In this document: piece after piece, positions 1 through 6,511 of the stretch
Layout: each line of letters opens with the position of its first letter
How positions within the stretch are numbered: the stretch's first letter is position 1
NCBI GenBank assembly: GCA_900764415.1
Contig: CAAFOA010000034.1
Coordinates: forward strand, 1 to 19,771
DNA length: 19,771 bases
DNA from: an uncultured Collinsella sp.
GTDB lineage: Bacteria; Actinomycetota; Coriobacteriia; Coriobacteriales; Coriobacteriaceae
Direction of reading: 5' to 3'
Position numbers and translations under genes: made by a program
Notes under the pieces: generated by a model
The model's database searches: none
What the model was told of the DNA's origin: nothing
The model's input: the letters and a program-made list of their open reading frames with translations, nothing else

Positions 1-563
1 AGCAGCAGCAGGTCGGGGTGGCGCAGGAAGAGCTTAGCCAGCGCGATGCGCATCTGCCAGCCGCCCGAGAACTCGGAGCACGGGCGGTCAAAGTCGGTAA
101 CCTTGAAACCCAGGCCGGACAGGATCTTGCGGGCGTTGCTCTCGAGCTCGTAGCCGCCTAGATGCTCAAAGCGGTCTTGGACCTGGCCGTACTCGTTAAG
201 GAGTGCGTCGACGTCCTTGCCCTGCTCGGAAAGCTCGGTGATCTGGGCCTGCAGCTCGTTGGCGCGCTCGCCCATGCGGCGGATTTCCTTTGCTGCGGCC
301 ATGACCTCAGCGAGGATCGTGGTGTCCTTTTGCTCCAGATTGGTTTCCTGCTCTAGGTAGCCCACCTGGCAGTCTTTTGCGTACTGGATCTGGCCGGCGT
401 CGGGGCTGTCGATGCCCATGATGATCTTAAGCATGGTGGTTTTGCCGGCGCCGTTGGGTCCCACGAGCGCAAAGCGCTCGCCGGGGTTGATCTGGAAGGA
501 CGCGCCGCTAAAGAGGACGCGCGCGCCGAAGCTTTTTTCGATCTTGTCGACCAGGAGGATCAT
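1..563 (-). CDS. ABC-F family ATPase, N-terminal part (runs off the window)
   Basis: The gene reads leftward and continues past base 1, so only its first 187 codons are visible. The start at 561-563 gives MILLVDKIEKSFGARVLF, preceded by AAAGG. A Walker A motif GPNGAGKTT lies near residue 34, then the Q-loop region, and an ABC signature FSGGWQMR followed by ALAKLFLRHPDLLLL. The GGWQMR form of the signature and the stretch of acidic, helix-forming residues before it are typical of soluble ABC-F proteins (Uup/EttA/ribosome-protection group) rather than transporters. ABC-F proteins act at the ribosome, with two ATPase domains in one chain; the second domain is outside the window, so the subfamily cannot be settled. 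A hairpin terminator at 595-622 separates it from the upstream tRNA, so it probably has its own transcript start. Family assignment is secure; the specific role is not. Confidence 0.9.
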   Translation of the reverse strand, partial: MILLVDKIEKSFGARVLFSGASFQINPGERFALVGPNGAGKTTMLKIIMGIDSPDAGQIQYAKDCQVGYLEQETNLEQKDTTILAEVMAAAKEIRRMGERANELQAQITELSEQGKDVDALLNEYGQVQDRFEHLGGYELESNARKILSGLGFKVTDFDRPCSEFSGGWQMRIALAKLFLRHPDLLL

Positions 564-594
564 GGTGCCGCCTTTGACCTTGTGTGCCTATATG

Positions 595-622
595 AAAAAA
601 GGCCCCAACTTGCGTTGGAGCC
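595..622 (-). terminator. Intrinsic terminator after tRNA-Ala
   Basis: On the minus strand the sequence forms GGCTCCAAC-GCAA-GTTGGGGCC followed directly by TTTTTT. It lies 17 bases after the tRNA-Ala 3' end and ends transcription before the ABC-F gene. Confidence 0.85.
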
Positions 623-638
623 TCATTCAATGCTCGGG

Positions 639-711
639 TGGAGACGAGGGGGATCGAACCCCTGACCTCTTGACTGCCAGTCAAGCGCTCTCCCAGCTGA
701 GCTACGCCCCC
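639..711 (-). tRNA. tRNA-Ala, anticodon GGC
   Basis: The minus strand folds as a full cloverleaf. The acceptor stem is GGGGGCG with CGTCTCC (two G-U pairs), the D-arm GCTCAGCTGGGAGAGC, the anticodon arm CTTGA-CTGGCAG-TCAAG with anticodon GGC (reads GCC, alanine), and the T-arm AGGGG-TTCGATC-CCCCT. The discriminator is A and the next bases are CCC, so CCA is not encoded and must be added after transcription. Confidence 0.97.
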
Positions 712-723
712 GTGCGAAGAAGT

Positions 724-752
724 ACTATACGGGAACTCGGACGGCGATGCAA
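724..752 (-). promoter_or_regulatory. sigma70-type promoter of tRNA-Ala
   Basis: Minus-strand -35 TTGCAT (747-752), a 17-base spacer, and -10 TATAGT (724-729), placed just upstream of the tRNA 5' end at 711. Spacing and position are what a tRNA promoter should have. Confidence 0.75.
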
Positions 753-825
753 GGACAATTTTGAAAAATAATTTGCGGCGCGTGGAACGTGCGCGGGGTC
801 GAAGAGACACACGATGCCCGACATA

Positions 826-849
826 GCCCGCGGGGCGAGCCCCGCGGGC
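826..849. repeat. GC-rich perfect inverted repeat
   Basis: GCCCGCGGGGC at 826-836 is exactly repeated in reverse complement at 839-849 with only GA between. No T-run follows on either strand, so it is not a standard intrinsic terminator. It could be a REP-like element or a remnant of one. Confidence 0.6.
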
Positions 850-1032
850 GGCGGCAAGCCCCGCCGCCTTCCTTCCCGGGGCTCGGCATCTCGCCCCAGG
901 TGCAGCCGGCCAGACCAAAGCGATCCGCGGAGCTTCCGCGGGAGGGAGTCGTCTGAGCCCCTCCGCACGCCTTCGGTCCTATTTACGGAACCGTACGTAG
1001 CTCGCCCCAGCTGGTCGCTTCATAAACAGACC

Positions 1033-1162
1033 GGTTTACTACGCTGATTCCCGGATCACCGACCTCACGCCTGTTTTCGCAAAACGGACAGGCGGTCTAC
1101 CTGCGGTTTTACGGGCGGCGAAATCAGTGCGCTTAGCCATCCTCAACCCAACGTAGTAAACC
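1033..1162. repeat. Pair of inverted 11-base repeats enclosing about 108 bases
   Basis: GGTTTACTACG (1033-1043) recurs as its reverse complement CGTAGTAAACC (1152-1162); similarity extends to about 13 of 15 positions. The enclosed DNA carries its own small hairpin. This is the form of a short non-autonomous or intergenic repeat element, but no target duplication is obvious. Confidence 0.4.
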
Positions 1163-1232
1163 AGCATTGTTTTAAAATGGCACTTAATAACTGACAGCAT
1201 ATAAAGTATTAAAAATGTTCACTTGGGCATTA

Positions 1233-2387
1233 TTACTTACCAATATCAAGCCAATTGCACAGAACGTTGGCCCGCAATCTGGTTTCAGCGCATCTCATCG
1301 CCTCGGTTTTTGGTTTGTAGCGCAACTCCAATCGCTCACACACACTGTGAATGATGGCATCAAGCTGATTGTGATCATTGAGCATGTCATGGGTTACAAG
1401 AAATACGTCGTATCCCATGCTTTGCAATGCTGTCATTCGGGCGGCATCGTGGTCAAGCACGGCGCCCGATCCATGGATAACCTCTCCTTGAAGTTCGATA
1501 ATCACAGCCTTCATTGTTATTGGGTTTACGATGACGATATCGCCGAAACAGATTTTCTGGCCTGCGATTTTCCGAGCTGAATTCGACAGCGGTGTTAGGT
1601 CGTTGACGAATATGTTTATAAACTCCGCTCCGCCGGCGCGCCTCGGATGACTTAGCAACATGATTCCAGCAACTTCTAGCGGCGACGCTGCAATACCCAT
1701 TACCTGCTGTGCGGCTTCGTAGAATTGCTTTCCCCACATCTCGCTTTTAACCTTCGCTGCAAATCTGTGCAGTTCTTCTATTTCAATAAGAGGCTTTCTC
1801 ATCCAGAGCGTTGTGCCCTTTCCGTTAGCTTTATTTCCGGATCCGTCATCCAGCTGCCCACTTTGATTATTCTCGCTGTCCTTCTGGTGCGCCCGAGCAT
1901 AGACTCGCTTCCACGGGGCCTCGTCTTGGGTTTCGTCTAGTTCAAACAGGCTATCTGTGGTGTACTGCTCTTCTTCTGATTTTGCATGCTCAAGTGCCAT
2001 GTCGACCGCGGATGATGGTTTAAAAACCGAGAACCATCCGCAAAATTCGTACATAGCCAGAACCAGGTCGCATGAAGAAACGCTTCGAGTCATGGTGAAT
2101 AACGTATTAAGAGGGTCTGTGACGCTAAAGCCCATACCCGTGTCGATGGAAATTTTCTCTGTATAGGCGCTATTCCATCGTATGGTCCTTCTTGTCTCGG
2201 AATGCAGGTTACTTCGTGTTGATGCTGCTGTGGTGACTGGCGTCTTGAGGACGTCGGTTACGAAAGGGGCTTGGGATAGGGCTCGCCAGCCGTCTTCGGA
2301 GTTGGGTAGGCGCGGGTAGAGGTCGCGCACTTGCGGTGGGCAGCGCCAGTAGCGGAATGCGGTGTTTGCGCAGACGATTTCGTCCAT
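1233..2387 (-). CDS. Protein with PD-(D/E)XK / DUF559-like C-terminal domain
   Basis: 384 residues. The start at 2387 is fixed by GGGGAGG six bases upstream. The N-terminus (FRYWRCPPQVRDLYPRLP) resembles the N-terminal part of DUF559/AbiEi-like proteins common in this class, by recollection of the pattern only. The C-terminal third has the layout of a Vsr/DUF559-type nuclease fold: a strand with D283 (FGDIVIVN), a strand with E298-L-Q300 (VIIELQGEVIH), then a helix with LDHDAARMTALQSMG and a strand YDVFLVTHDML. The D...ExQ arrangement is compatible with a PD-(D/E)XK active site in which Q takes the lysine position. The middle (about 130-195) is hydrophilic and low in complexity. It is a single gene with no obvious partner. 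It may be a solitary defence nuclease or an inactive relative; substrate unknown. Confidence 0.6.
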   Translation of the reverse strand: MDEIVCANTAFRYWRCPPQVRDLYPRLPNSEDGWRALSQAPFVTDVLKTPVTTAASTRSNLHSETRRTIRWNSAYTEKISIDTGMGFSVTDPLNTLFTMTRSVSSCDLVLAMYEFCGWFSVFKPSSAVDMALEHAKSEEEQYTTDSLFELDETQDEAPWKRVYARAHQKDSENNQSGQLDDGSGNKANGKGTTLWMRKPLIEIEELHRFAAKVKSEMWGKQFYEAAQQVMGIAASPLEVAGIMLLSHPRRAGGAEFINIFVNDLTPLSNSARKIAGQKICFGDIVIVNPITMKAVIIELQGEVIHGSGAVLDHDAARMTALQSMGYDVFLVTHDMLNDHNQLDAIIHSVCERLELRYKPKTEAMRCAETRLRANVLCNWLDIGK

Positions 2388-2723
2388 TTGCGCCTCCCCT
2401 GGTATCGGCCGTAGGCCGTGCGGATTGCGGACATGGCCGATTTTCTACCGGGGCTTCATGCGGGTAAGTACCGGAAGCAAACCAAAAGCTTGACGAGTTC
2501 CGCCGAAAAACCGCCGTGTGATAGAAATCCGCTGGAAGGCGCTCTGGGCATGTGGTCCCTGTCTCCACATTTGCACTTGGATCACATGGGGAATTCAATG
2601 AAATTTCGCATGCGTTTTATATAAAACGTGCAATGGCGTCAGCAAAAAGGGTGAGAAAAAAAATGACGCCTTAGATGACTACGATTAATTTGTGGTGTCA
2701 GTTTTGGTGTCACCCTTGTTGTC
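2388..2723. other. Intergenic stretch between the DUF559-like gene and tRNA-Val
   Basis: I see no supported gene. Its right part is AT-rich, with a perfect 16-base palindrome (2613-2628) and two spaced copies of TGGTGTCA (about 2693 and 2705) beside the tRNA-Val terminator. The first 100 bases hold the leader of the gene at 1233-2387; no clear -10/-35 pair stands out. Confidence 0.5.
2613..2628. repeat. Perfect 16-base palindrome
   Basis: CGTTTTATATAAAACG equals its own reverse complement. It could be a protein-binding site or part of a promoter for the leftward gene; nothing in the window identifies the binding protein. Confidence 0.5.
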
Positions 2724-2760
2724 AAAAAGAAAAAGGTCAGAGGCTTAACACCTCTGACCT
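2724..2760 (-). terminator. Intrinsic terminator after tRNA-Val
   Basis: Minus strand: AGGTCAGAGG, a 7-base loop, CCTCTGACCT, then TTTTCTTTTT. The stem is a perfect 10 base pairs, and it begins 10 bases beyond the tRNA 3' end. Confidence 0.9.
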
Positions 2761-2770
2761 GCGCTTTTGA

Positions 2771-2845
2771 TGGTGGGCGATACAAGATTCGAACTTGTGA
2801 CCCCATCCGTGTGAAGGATATGCTCTACCCCTGAGCCAATCGCCC
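2771..2845 (-). tRNA. tRNA-Val, anticodon CAC
   Basis: Minus-strand cloverleaf: acceptor GGGCGAT with ATCGCCC, D-arm GCTCAGGGGTAGAGC, anticodon loop TTCACAC closed by TATCC/GGATG (anticodon CAC, codon GTG, valine), T-arm ACAAG-TTCGAAT-CTTGT. The 3' CCA is encoded (2771-2773), unlike the tRNA-Ala in this window. A TATGAT box about 30 bases upstream is a possible -10. Confidence 0.97.
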
Positions 2846-2983
2846 GTCGCCTTTCGGCAAAAGAGATACTATCATAGCCGCGCGTGGTTTACCAAGAACT
2901 TTTTGCCCCCGATTTTAAATTCGTGGGAGCAAGTCGCACCGTTTCAACCCTGTCAGCTAACAAACTCGCAGCTAAACCACCAT

Positions 2984-3772
2984 TTACCGCTTAATCCACG
3001 AAGTCTCGGGACGGCAGATAAGTCGCGCGTTGTTGTACGCCATATCGAGCGTGAGGCAAGTGCGCGCGGCGTAGAAGCCGTCCTCGCGCTGGATGGTCAA
3101 CGCCAGCTCGGGCCTGTCACCGGTCAGGCACAGCGGCAGCAGCAGCTGAATCCGACCACCGTAGAACTGCGGCACCGCGAGCGTGTAGTTGGCGGCGGCG
3201 CGGCGCGCAGCCTCAGCGACGGCTCCCTCAAAGGCGCGGCGCAGCAGCAGCGAGTTGCCCTCCCCCATCAGGCTGGCAGGGATGCGCGTCAGGTTCTCCT
3301 CGTCGCCCAAAATGTGGTCGATGTTGGAACGGATGGGCAGGCGGTAGTCAAAGACGAGCTCGGAGGGGTTCTCGGCAAAGCGCACGCGGCACGGCAGGTA
3401 CTCAAACGAGACCAGCATGGGGTCGCTTTCCTTAAAGAAACCCTTCAAAAACCAGCGCTGGCGCGCGTCGGGCTTGGTGTTGGGCTCAAATAGACCGTAG
3501 ATGGTCTCGTAACAGCGCGTGTACAGGCCGGTGTTGAATAGACAGCGGTCGTCGTCGAACACTAGCGGCAGGTTGGACGGCGCGGTATGGTCCGCGTCGC
3601 GCTCGGTCAAAAACACCGCGCGGCTAAACGAAAACGACAGGTAGTTTTTGAGGATGCGGTTGCTGGGACCCCAGTCCTCGGGGTCGGCAAGGTCGACCAG
3701 GCGGTCGTAGCAGGGCTCGGGGCAAAACGCAAAGTCGTAGACATTGCTGTACAGGGTGCTGGGGAGTTCCAT
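2984..3772 (-). CDS. DUF3825 domain protein, stand-alone
   Basis: 262 residues, all of which match the DUF3825 pattern I recognise: FNTGLYTRCYETIYGLFE (near 80), WFLKGFFKESD (near 107), the LPIRSNIDHILGDEENLTRIP block (near 145), PQFYGGRIQLLLPLCL (near 200) and a C-terminal LTLDMAYNNARLICRP. In other bacteria DUF3825 often follows nucleic-acid-binding domains such as cold-shock or OB modules; here there is no such domain. The family has no established biochemical function that I know. The start is uncertain: the ATG at 3770-3772 lacks a good ribosome binding site, and the frame stays open for about 15 more codons upstream (..LVIEWIGYR) without an ATG, GTG or TTG start. A short intergenic gap separates it from the Doc gene read in the same direction. 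Confidence 0.8.
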   Translation of the reverse strand: MELPSTLYSNVYDFAFCPEPCYDRLVDLADPEDWGPSNRILKNYLSFSFSRAVFLTERDADHTAPSNLPLVFDDDRCLFNTGLYTRCYETIYGLFEPNTKPDARQRWFLKGFFKESDPMLVSFEYLPCRVRFAENPSELVFDYRLPIRSNIDHILGDEENLTRIPASLMGEGNSLLLRRAFEGAVAEAARRAAANYTLAVPQFYGGRIQLLLPLCLTGDRPELALTIQREDGFYAARTCLTLDMAYNNARLICRPETSWIKR

Positions 3773-3817
3773 GCGGTATCCAATCCATTCAATTACCAGC
3801 GTGCGGATGGTTTGATT

Positions 3818-4333
3818 CTATATAGGCGAAGCGCAGTCGTTACACACAACGTAATTGCGCCTAAGCTCTTCCGCGAGATCGACGCGAGAGCGGTTTCCGG
3901 ATACGAGGTCTTGGATCCAGACGTAGTACTGGTTGTCTTTGGGCTCGGGGCTGTCGATTAGCTCGACCGGAGTGCCGGCGAACCTTAAGACGGACAACGC
4001 AAAGACAAGGCTGGTTCGCTTGTTACCGTCTTCAAAGATGTGGTCCTTGACCATGTGCTCGGCCACGTAGGTGACCTGGTCAAAGATGTCTGCGAAGCGA
4101 TCGGCCGGCGATTGGCCGAATATTGTACAGAATGCACCCGCAAGCACGGACTCGACGCGTCCAAGCTCAAGCGCTGCCCGGCCGCCTGTGGCGTCGGTTG
4201 TATAGCAGTGCCCGACCGTCATCAGCGTGCTGTGTAGGCGCATCACAGCCGCGGCCATAGCTTCGAGCGAACCGGCATCATCAAGCACGAGCGGCGCGAA
4301 CGGATGAGCGCTCCGCTGCGTAGCCGCCATCAT
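3818..4333 (-). CDS. doc: Doc/Fic-family toxin
   Basis: 171 residues from the ATG at 4331-4333. I chose this start rather than one further upstream because the ATG overlaps the preceding gene's TGA (ATGA) and has GGAGAA eight bases before it; the upstream extension in this frame is antisense-like and rich in R and C. The Fic motif is complete: H98-I-F-E-D-G-N-K-R-T107. H98 is the catalytic base and D/GN bind the nucleotide phosphates. Doc proteins phosphorylate EF-Tu and other Fic proteins AMPylate targets; which applies here cannot be told from sequence. It is about 45 residues longer than classical Doc, with extra sequence at the C-terminus. It is translationally coupled to the small gene before it, as expected for antitoxin and toxin. 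Confidence 0.85.
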   Translation of the reverse strand: MMAATQRSAHPFAPLVLDDAGSLEAMAAAVMRLHSTLMTVGHCYTTDATGGRAALELGRVESVLAGAFCTIFGQSPADRFADIFDQVTYVAEHMVKDHIFEDGNKRTSLVFALSVLRFAGTPVELIDSPEPKDNQYYVWIQDLVSGNRSRVDLAEELRRNYVVCNDCASPI

Positions 4334-4515
4334 GAGTTCTCCAAGAGCCTGAGCGCGTTGGGTATGTCCGCAACGGTCAGCCGAATAGCTTCGTCGATCG
4401 ACGTGACGCCGTCGAGCAAAATCAGTGATGCTGAATTTGCCACGTGCGCAGTTGAATGATCTTCTTGAGCAACGCAATCAGCGCCGTCATCTTGTTGAAC
4501 ATAGCTCCAAGGCAT
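4330..4515 (-). CDS. Putative small antitoxin for the Doc toxin
   Basis: 61 residues. The start at 4515 is supported by GAGGAG six bases upstream, and the stop overlaps the Doc start by four bases. The protein is acidic in its first half (QQDDGADCVAQED) and ends with a helical LTVADIPNALRLLENS. I see no clear Phd DNA-binding domain. T-S-I-D-E-A near residue 43 is only a poor match to the (S/T)xxxE(G/N) inhibitory helix of Fic antitoxins. Its role as antitoxin is inferred from position, size and overlap. It starts 11 bases after the XRE gene, so regulation by that gene is likely. Confidence 0.6.
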   Translation of the reverse strand: MPWSYVQQDDGADCVAQEDHSTAHVANSASLILLDGVTSIDEAIRLTVADIPNALRLLENS

Positions 4516-4526
4516 GTCTGACTCCT

Positions 4527-5216
4527 CTATAGCTTTACAGACGAAATAGCCCGCGAATCGTACTCCAGAGCAATCGGTTGCCAGACGAGGTCTTCGATGG
4601 CGCAGCTTAGGGTGTTTGCGAGCGCCAATGCCGAGGAGACCGAGGCGCGGCGTAGGTCGAGCTGGTTCTGCTCGTAGAGTTGTATGGTGCGAAGTTTAAC
4701 CCCCGATTGGTCGGCGAGCTGTTTTTGCGTTAGTCCGACCGCCTTTCGTGCCGCCTTGAGACCCTTTTTGTCTGCCTGGGCGTTATTCCATTTATCAATG
4801 ACAATCTGGGCGAATTTGTCTTCGGAGGCCTCGTGAAGCGGATGGTACGAGCCGATGATCCAATCGAGCGGAGCGACTTCGAGTAGCTCATTAAAGCCCA
4901 GGCTGCTCATCCATTGCGCATAGGCCAAAACCCAGCCCGCCCAATACTGAGGCGAACGGTCGAACGGATAGCTCTCCCTACATTCCGCGGGTTTCAGTCC
5001 TGCACTGGCAATTATTTCACGTGCAAGTTCGTCACCCGACATGCCGCAGACAACGCGCGCCACACCACGCTCAAACTGTTTCATCTCAAGAGCGTTCGAC
5101 AGGATCGCCGTCAGTTCGACAGGACTCAGCCCTTGATCGCAGAGGGCGAAATCGACTGCCTCGCCCAGCGTTCTCATGGCATCCTCGAGATACATCTCAC
5201 TGTAGGCGTGGGTCAT
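4527..5216 (-). CDS. XRE-family regulator with N-terminal DUF3990-partner domain
   Basis: 229 residues. Residues 152-211 form a helix-turn-helix of the XRE/Cro type (LKAARKAVGLTQKQLADQSG, then VKLRTIQLYEQ as recognition helix region). The N-terminal 140 residues (MYLEDAMRTLGEAVDFA; CGMSGDELAREII; SPQYWAGWVLAYAQW) match a domain I know from regulators encoded next to DUF3990 proteins in gut Firmicutes and Actinobacteria, where the pair behaves as a toxin-antitoxin-like module. Here the preceding gene is only a DUF3990 remnant, overlapping by 20 bases. The start ATG has GAGGGG ten bases upstream. It probably represses its own operon, including the antitoxin and Doc genes downstream. Domain calls are good; function is inferred. 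Confidence 0.8.
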   Translation of the reverse strand: MTHAYSEMYLEDAMRTLGEAVDFALCDQGLSPVELTAILSNALEMKQFERGVARVVCGMSGDELAREIIASAGLKPAECRESYPFDRSPQYWAGWVLAYAQWMSSLGFNELLEVAPLDWIIGSYHPLHEASEDKFAQIVIDKWNNAQADKKGLKAARKAVGLTQKQLADQSGVKLRTIQLYEQNQLDLRRASVSSALALANTLSCAIEDLVWQPIALEYDSRAISSVKL

Positions 5217-5490
5217 TTTCTGTCATCCCCTCACGAACGATATCGACGATACAAATTCCCTCAAACGGGTTTTCGGTAAGCAATTCCCGATACTGCGCCC
5301 TTGTCAACTCATCTCGCTCCTTGGCCAATGGACCATACAGAGCTTGCGGCGCACGTTCAAATCCTGCAAAACGAATACTCTTAAACGCGCGCTCGCTCTT
5401 GAGCACAATCTGCTCTCCCAGGTTACCGAGCCTCATAGATCGACCCAACTGCTCGACGGTAATCGTATTGTTCACAAAAGCTCTGGCATA
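5197..5490 (-). pseudogene. C-terminal remnant of a DUF3990-like protein
   Basis: The readable part from a GTG at 5475 is 92 residues, and the frame stays open back to a stop near 5492. The segment YARAFVNNTITVEQLG, then GEQIVLKSERAFKSIRF, resembles the C-terminal end of DUF3990 proteins (an ADP-ribosyltransferase-like group), where a short TIT...L stretch precedes a QI/VxKTxxAL strand. The N-terminal two thirds, with the likely active site, are missing, and no ribosome binding site precedes the GTG. The position directly before an XRE gene of the usual partner type supports the reading. Alternative: a real short gene starting at the GTG. I favour decay. Confidence 0.5.
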
Positions 5491-5511
5491 GGATGGCTAG
5501 CAAATAGACGA

Positions 5512-5539
5512 GGGCGTACCAACATCAGTCGATACGCCC
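5512..5539. terminator. Hairpin between the DCD-like gene and the DUF3990 remnant
   Basis: GGGCGTA (5512-5518) pairs with TACGCCC (5533-5539) across a 14-base loop. No T-run follows immediately on either strand, so termination is uncertain. Confidence 0.35.
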
Positions 5540-5566
5540 CACATCAGAAGATATGTTTTTCTAGTC

Positions 5567-6364
5567 TTAAGCACAGGCCGCTTGATGCAATGCCAAGAAC
5601 ACCGCTACACCAATACAAGCGATACCTAATGCAAGAGGCAGCCACGCCTTCTTCTCTTTGTCCTTAACAAGGAAGGCCTCGATTGCGGACGCTAGGACCA
5701 GAAAACCGCCAATAATCAGCAGGTCGAGTGCAACAAAGTTGACGGTTGTTATATTGGAGGACAGACCTCCGGCGTTGACGTTTACGAGCGTAAAGATCGC
5801 GGCGAAAATGGCGAAGAGGGCCAGGACGTTGCCATAGATACGGGACTCGATATTGACGATTTCTTCCTTCTTGTCCTCGACCTTTTTAAGTTCCCCGGCA
5901 TAGACGTCGGAATAATCTGCAAGTCCTTTAAAGTTGAGCTCATCAGAGAAAGCGCCGTGGTAAGGATGGGCCACCATGCCATCAACGCGCTGGAATGCAA
6001 CCTGCGCTATCCCCTTTGACTTATCGAGCGTAATAGTGTTGCCGCTTACGTTTGTAACACGGTAAAACAGCCGTGTTCCATGTCCGGGGAAATATAGCGG
6101 CGCATCCAAAGAAAGCCCCTGGCGAATGCGCGAATTGCGTAGAAGTACGCTAGCAGTTAAATCGTTTGGCAACGCAACACATTCAACGCAAGAGACGAAT
6201 GTCGAATCACCAGGACCGAGTTCGACCTCGGACTGCTTGTTCTCGTTAATGTAGAAGCCGTCGGTGCGCAAGTCATACGTAACCTGTCCGATGTTCGAAG
6301 CATCGGCATGGAGCAGAACCTCGCTGTCGATTAGCTCCTGAATCTTAGTATCGCTCAAGTACAT
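5567..6364 (-). CDS. dCTP-deaminase/dUTPase-like domain fused to three membrane helices
   Basis: 265 residues from the ATG at 6364. A GTG three codons earlier is less likely, because AAGGA is 10 bases before the ATG but only 1-2 before the GTG. Residues 1-130 follow the dCTP deaminase fold: TYDLR near 29, LPNDLTASVLLRNSRIR at 65-81 (matching the PxxLxxxxxxRSSxxR block that holds the substrate-binding Ser and Arg), and a final strand IAQVAFQRV. At the place of the catalytic glutamate (LEFYN in the enzyme) this protein has FYRVTN, so deamination is doubtful. After a charged coiled segment (155-176) come three hydrophobic helices, about 179-197, 208-232 and 240-261. A nucleotide-sensing domain on a membrane effector, as in phage-defence proteins, is my inference. 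Confidence 0.65.
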   Translation of the reverse strand: MYLSDTKIQELIDSEVLLHADASNIGQVTYDLRTDGFYINENKQSEVELGPGDSTFVSCVECVALPNDLTASVLLRNSRIRQGLSLDAPLYFPGHGTRLFYRVTNVSGNTITLDKSKGIAQVAFQRVDGMVAHPYHGAFSDELNFKGLADYSDVYAGELKKVEDKKEEIVNIESRIYGNVLALFAIFAAIFTLVNVNAGGLSSNITTVNFVALDLLIIGGFLVLASAIEAFLVKDKEKKAWLPLALGIACIGVAVFLALHQAACA

Positions 6365-6388
6365 ATGAACCACTTCCTTAGGGCTCCG

Positions 6389-6397
6389 AGTATAGCA
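6389..6397 (-). promoter_or_regulatory. Extended -10 promoter of the DCD-like gene
   Basis: Minus strand TGCTATACT, a TGn-extended -10, about 25 bases upstream of the ATG. No good -35 is seen, which is usual for extended -10 promoters. Confidence 0.5.
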
Positions 6398-6417
6398 CCA
6401 AGGTATGGCACGGTGGT

Positions 6418-6434
6418 TACCCCCAAAGGGGGTA
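6418..6434. other. GC hairpin between the LPKTG gene and the DCD-like gene
   Basis: TACCCCC (6418-6424), three bases, GGGGGTA (6428-6434). It may help end transcription of the surface-protein gene, but there is no T-run. Confidence 0.35.
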
Positions 6435-6511
6435 CAGAGAAGTAATAAGAAAGCGTTGCCCTAAAAGCTCCTATAGTGCTCTTGTATCGCAGACAGGTGC
6501 GTCGTACCGCA

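Larger units (their letters stand above)
753..1232. other. Gene-free stretch with strong palindromes
   Basis: I find no credible gene here: the open frames lack ribosome binding sites and look like shadows of GC-rich DNA. It holds a near-perfect GC palindrome (826-849), a weaker GC-rich hairpin just after it (GGCGG with CCGCC), a CCTGT/ACAGG hairpin at 1070-1092, and a pair of inverted copies of GGTTTACTACG (1033-1162). The sequence turns AT-rich from about 1165. Confidence 0.6.

Noticed and set aside
826..870. CRISPR-like or terminator reading of the GC palindromes
   Set aside because: No regular repeat-spacer pattern and no T-run; only adjacent hairpins.
508..1047. Several open frames on both strands around the tRNA-Ala and the GC palindromes
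   Set aside because: They overlap the tRNA or each other, are rich in R, P and G, and lack ribosome binding sites; products of GC-rich non-coding DNA.
2209..2598. 129-codon minus-strand frame upstream of the DUF559-like gene
   Set aside because: Overlaps the start of the better-supported gene in another frame and has the composition of a shadow.
4334..4477. N-terminal extension of the Doc frame to 4477
   Set aside because: It would overlap the small antitoxin gene almost entirely and has an implausible R/C/H-rich sequence; the ATGA overlap and ribosome binding site point to 4333.
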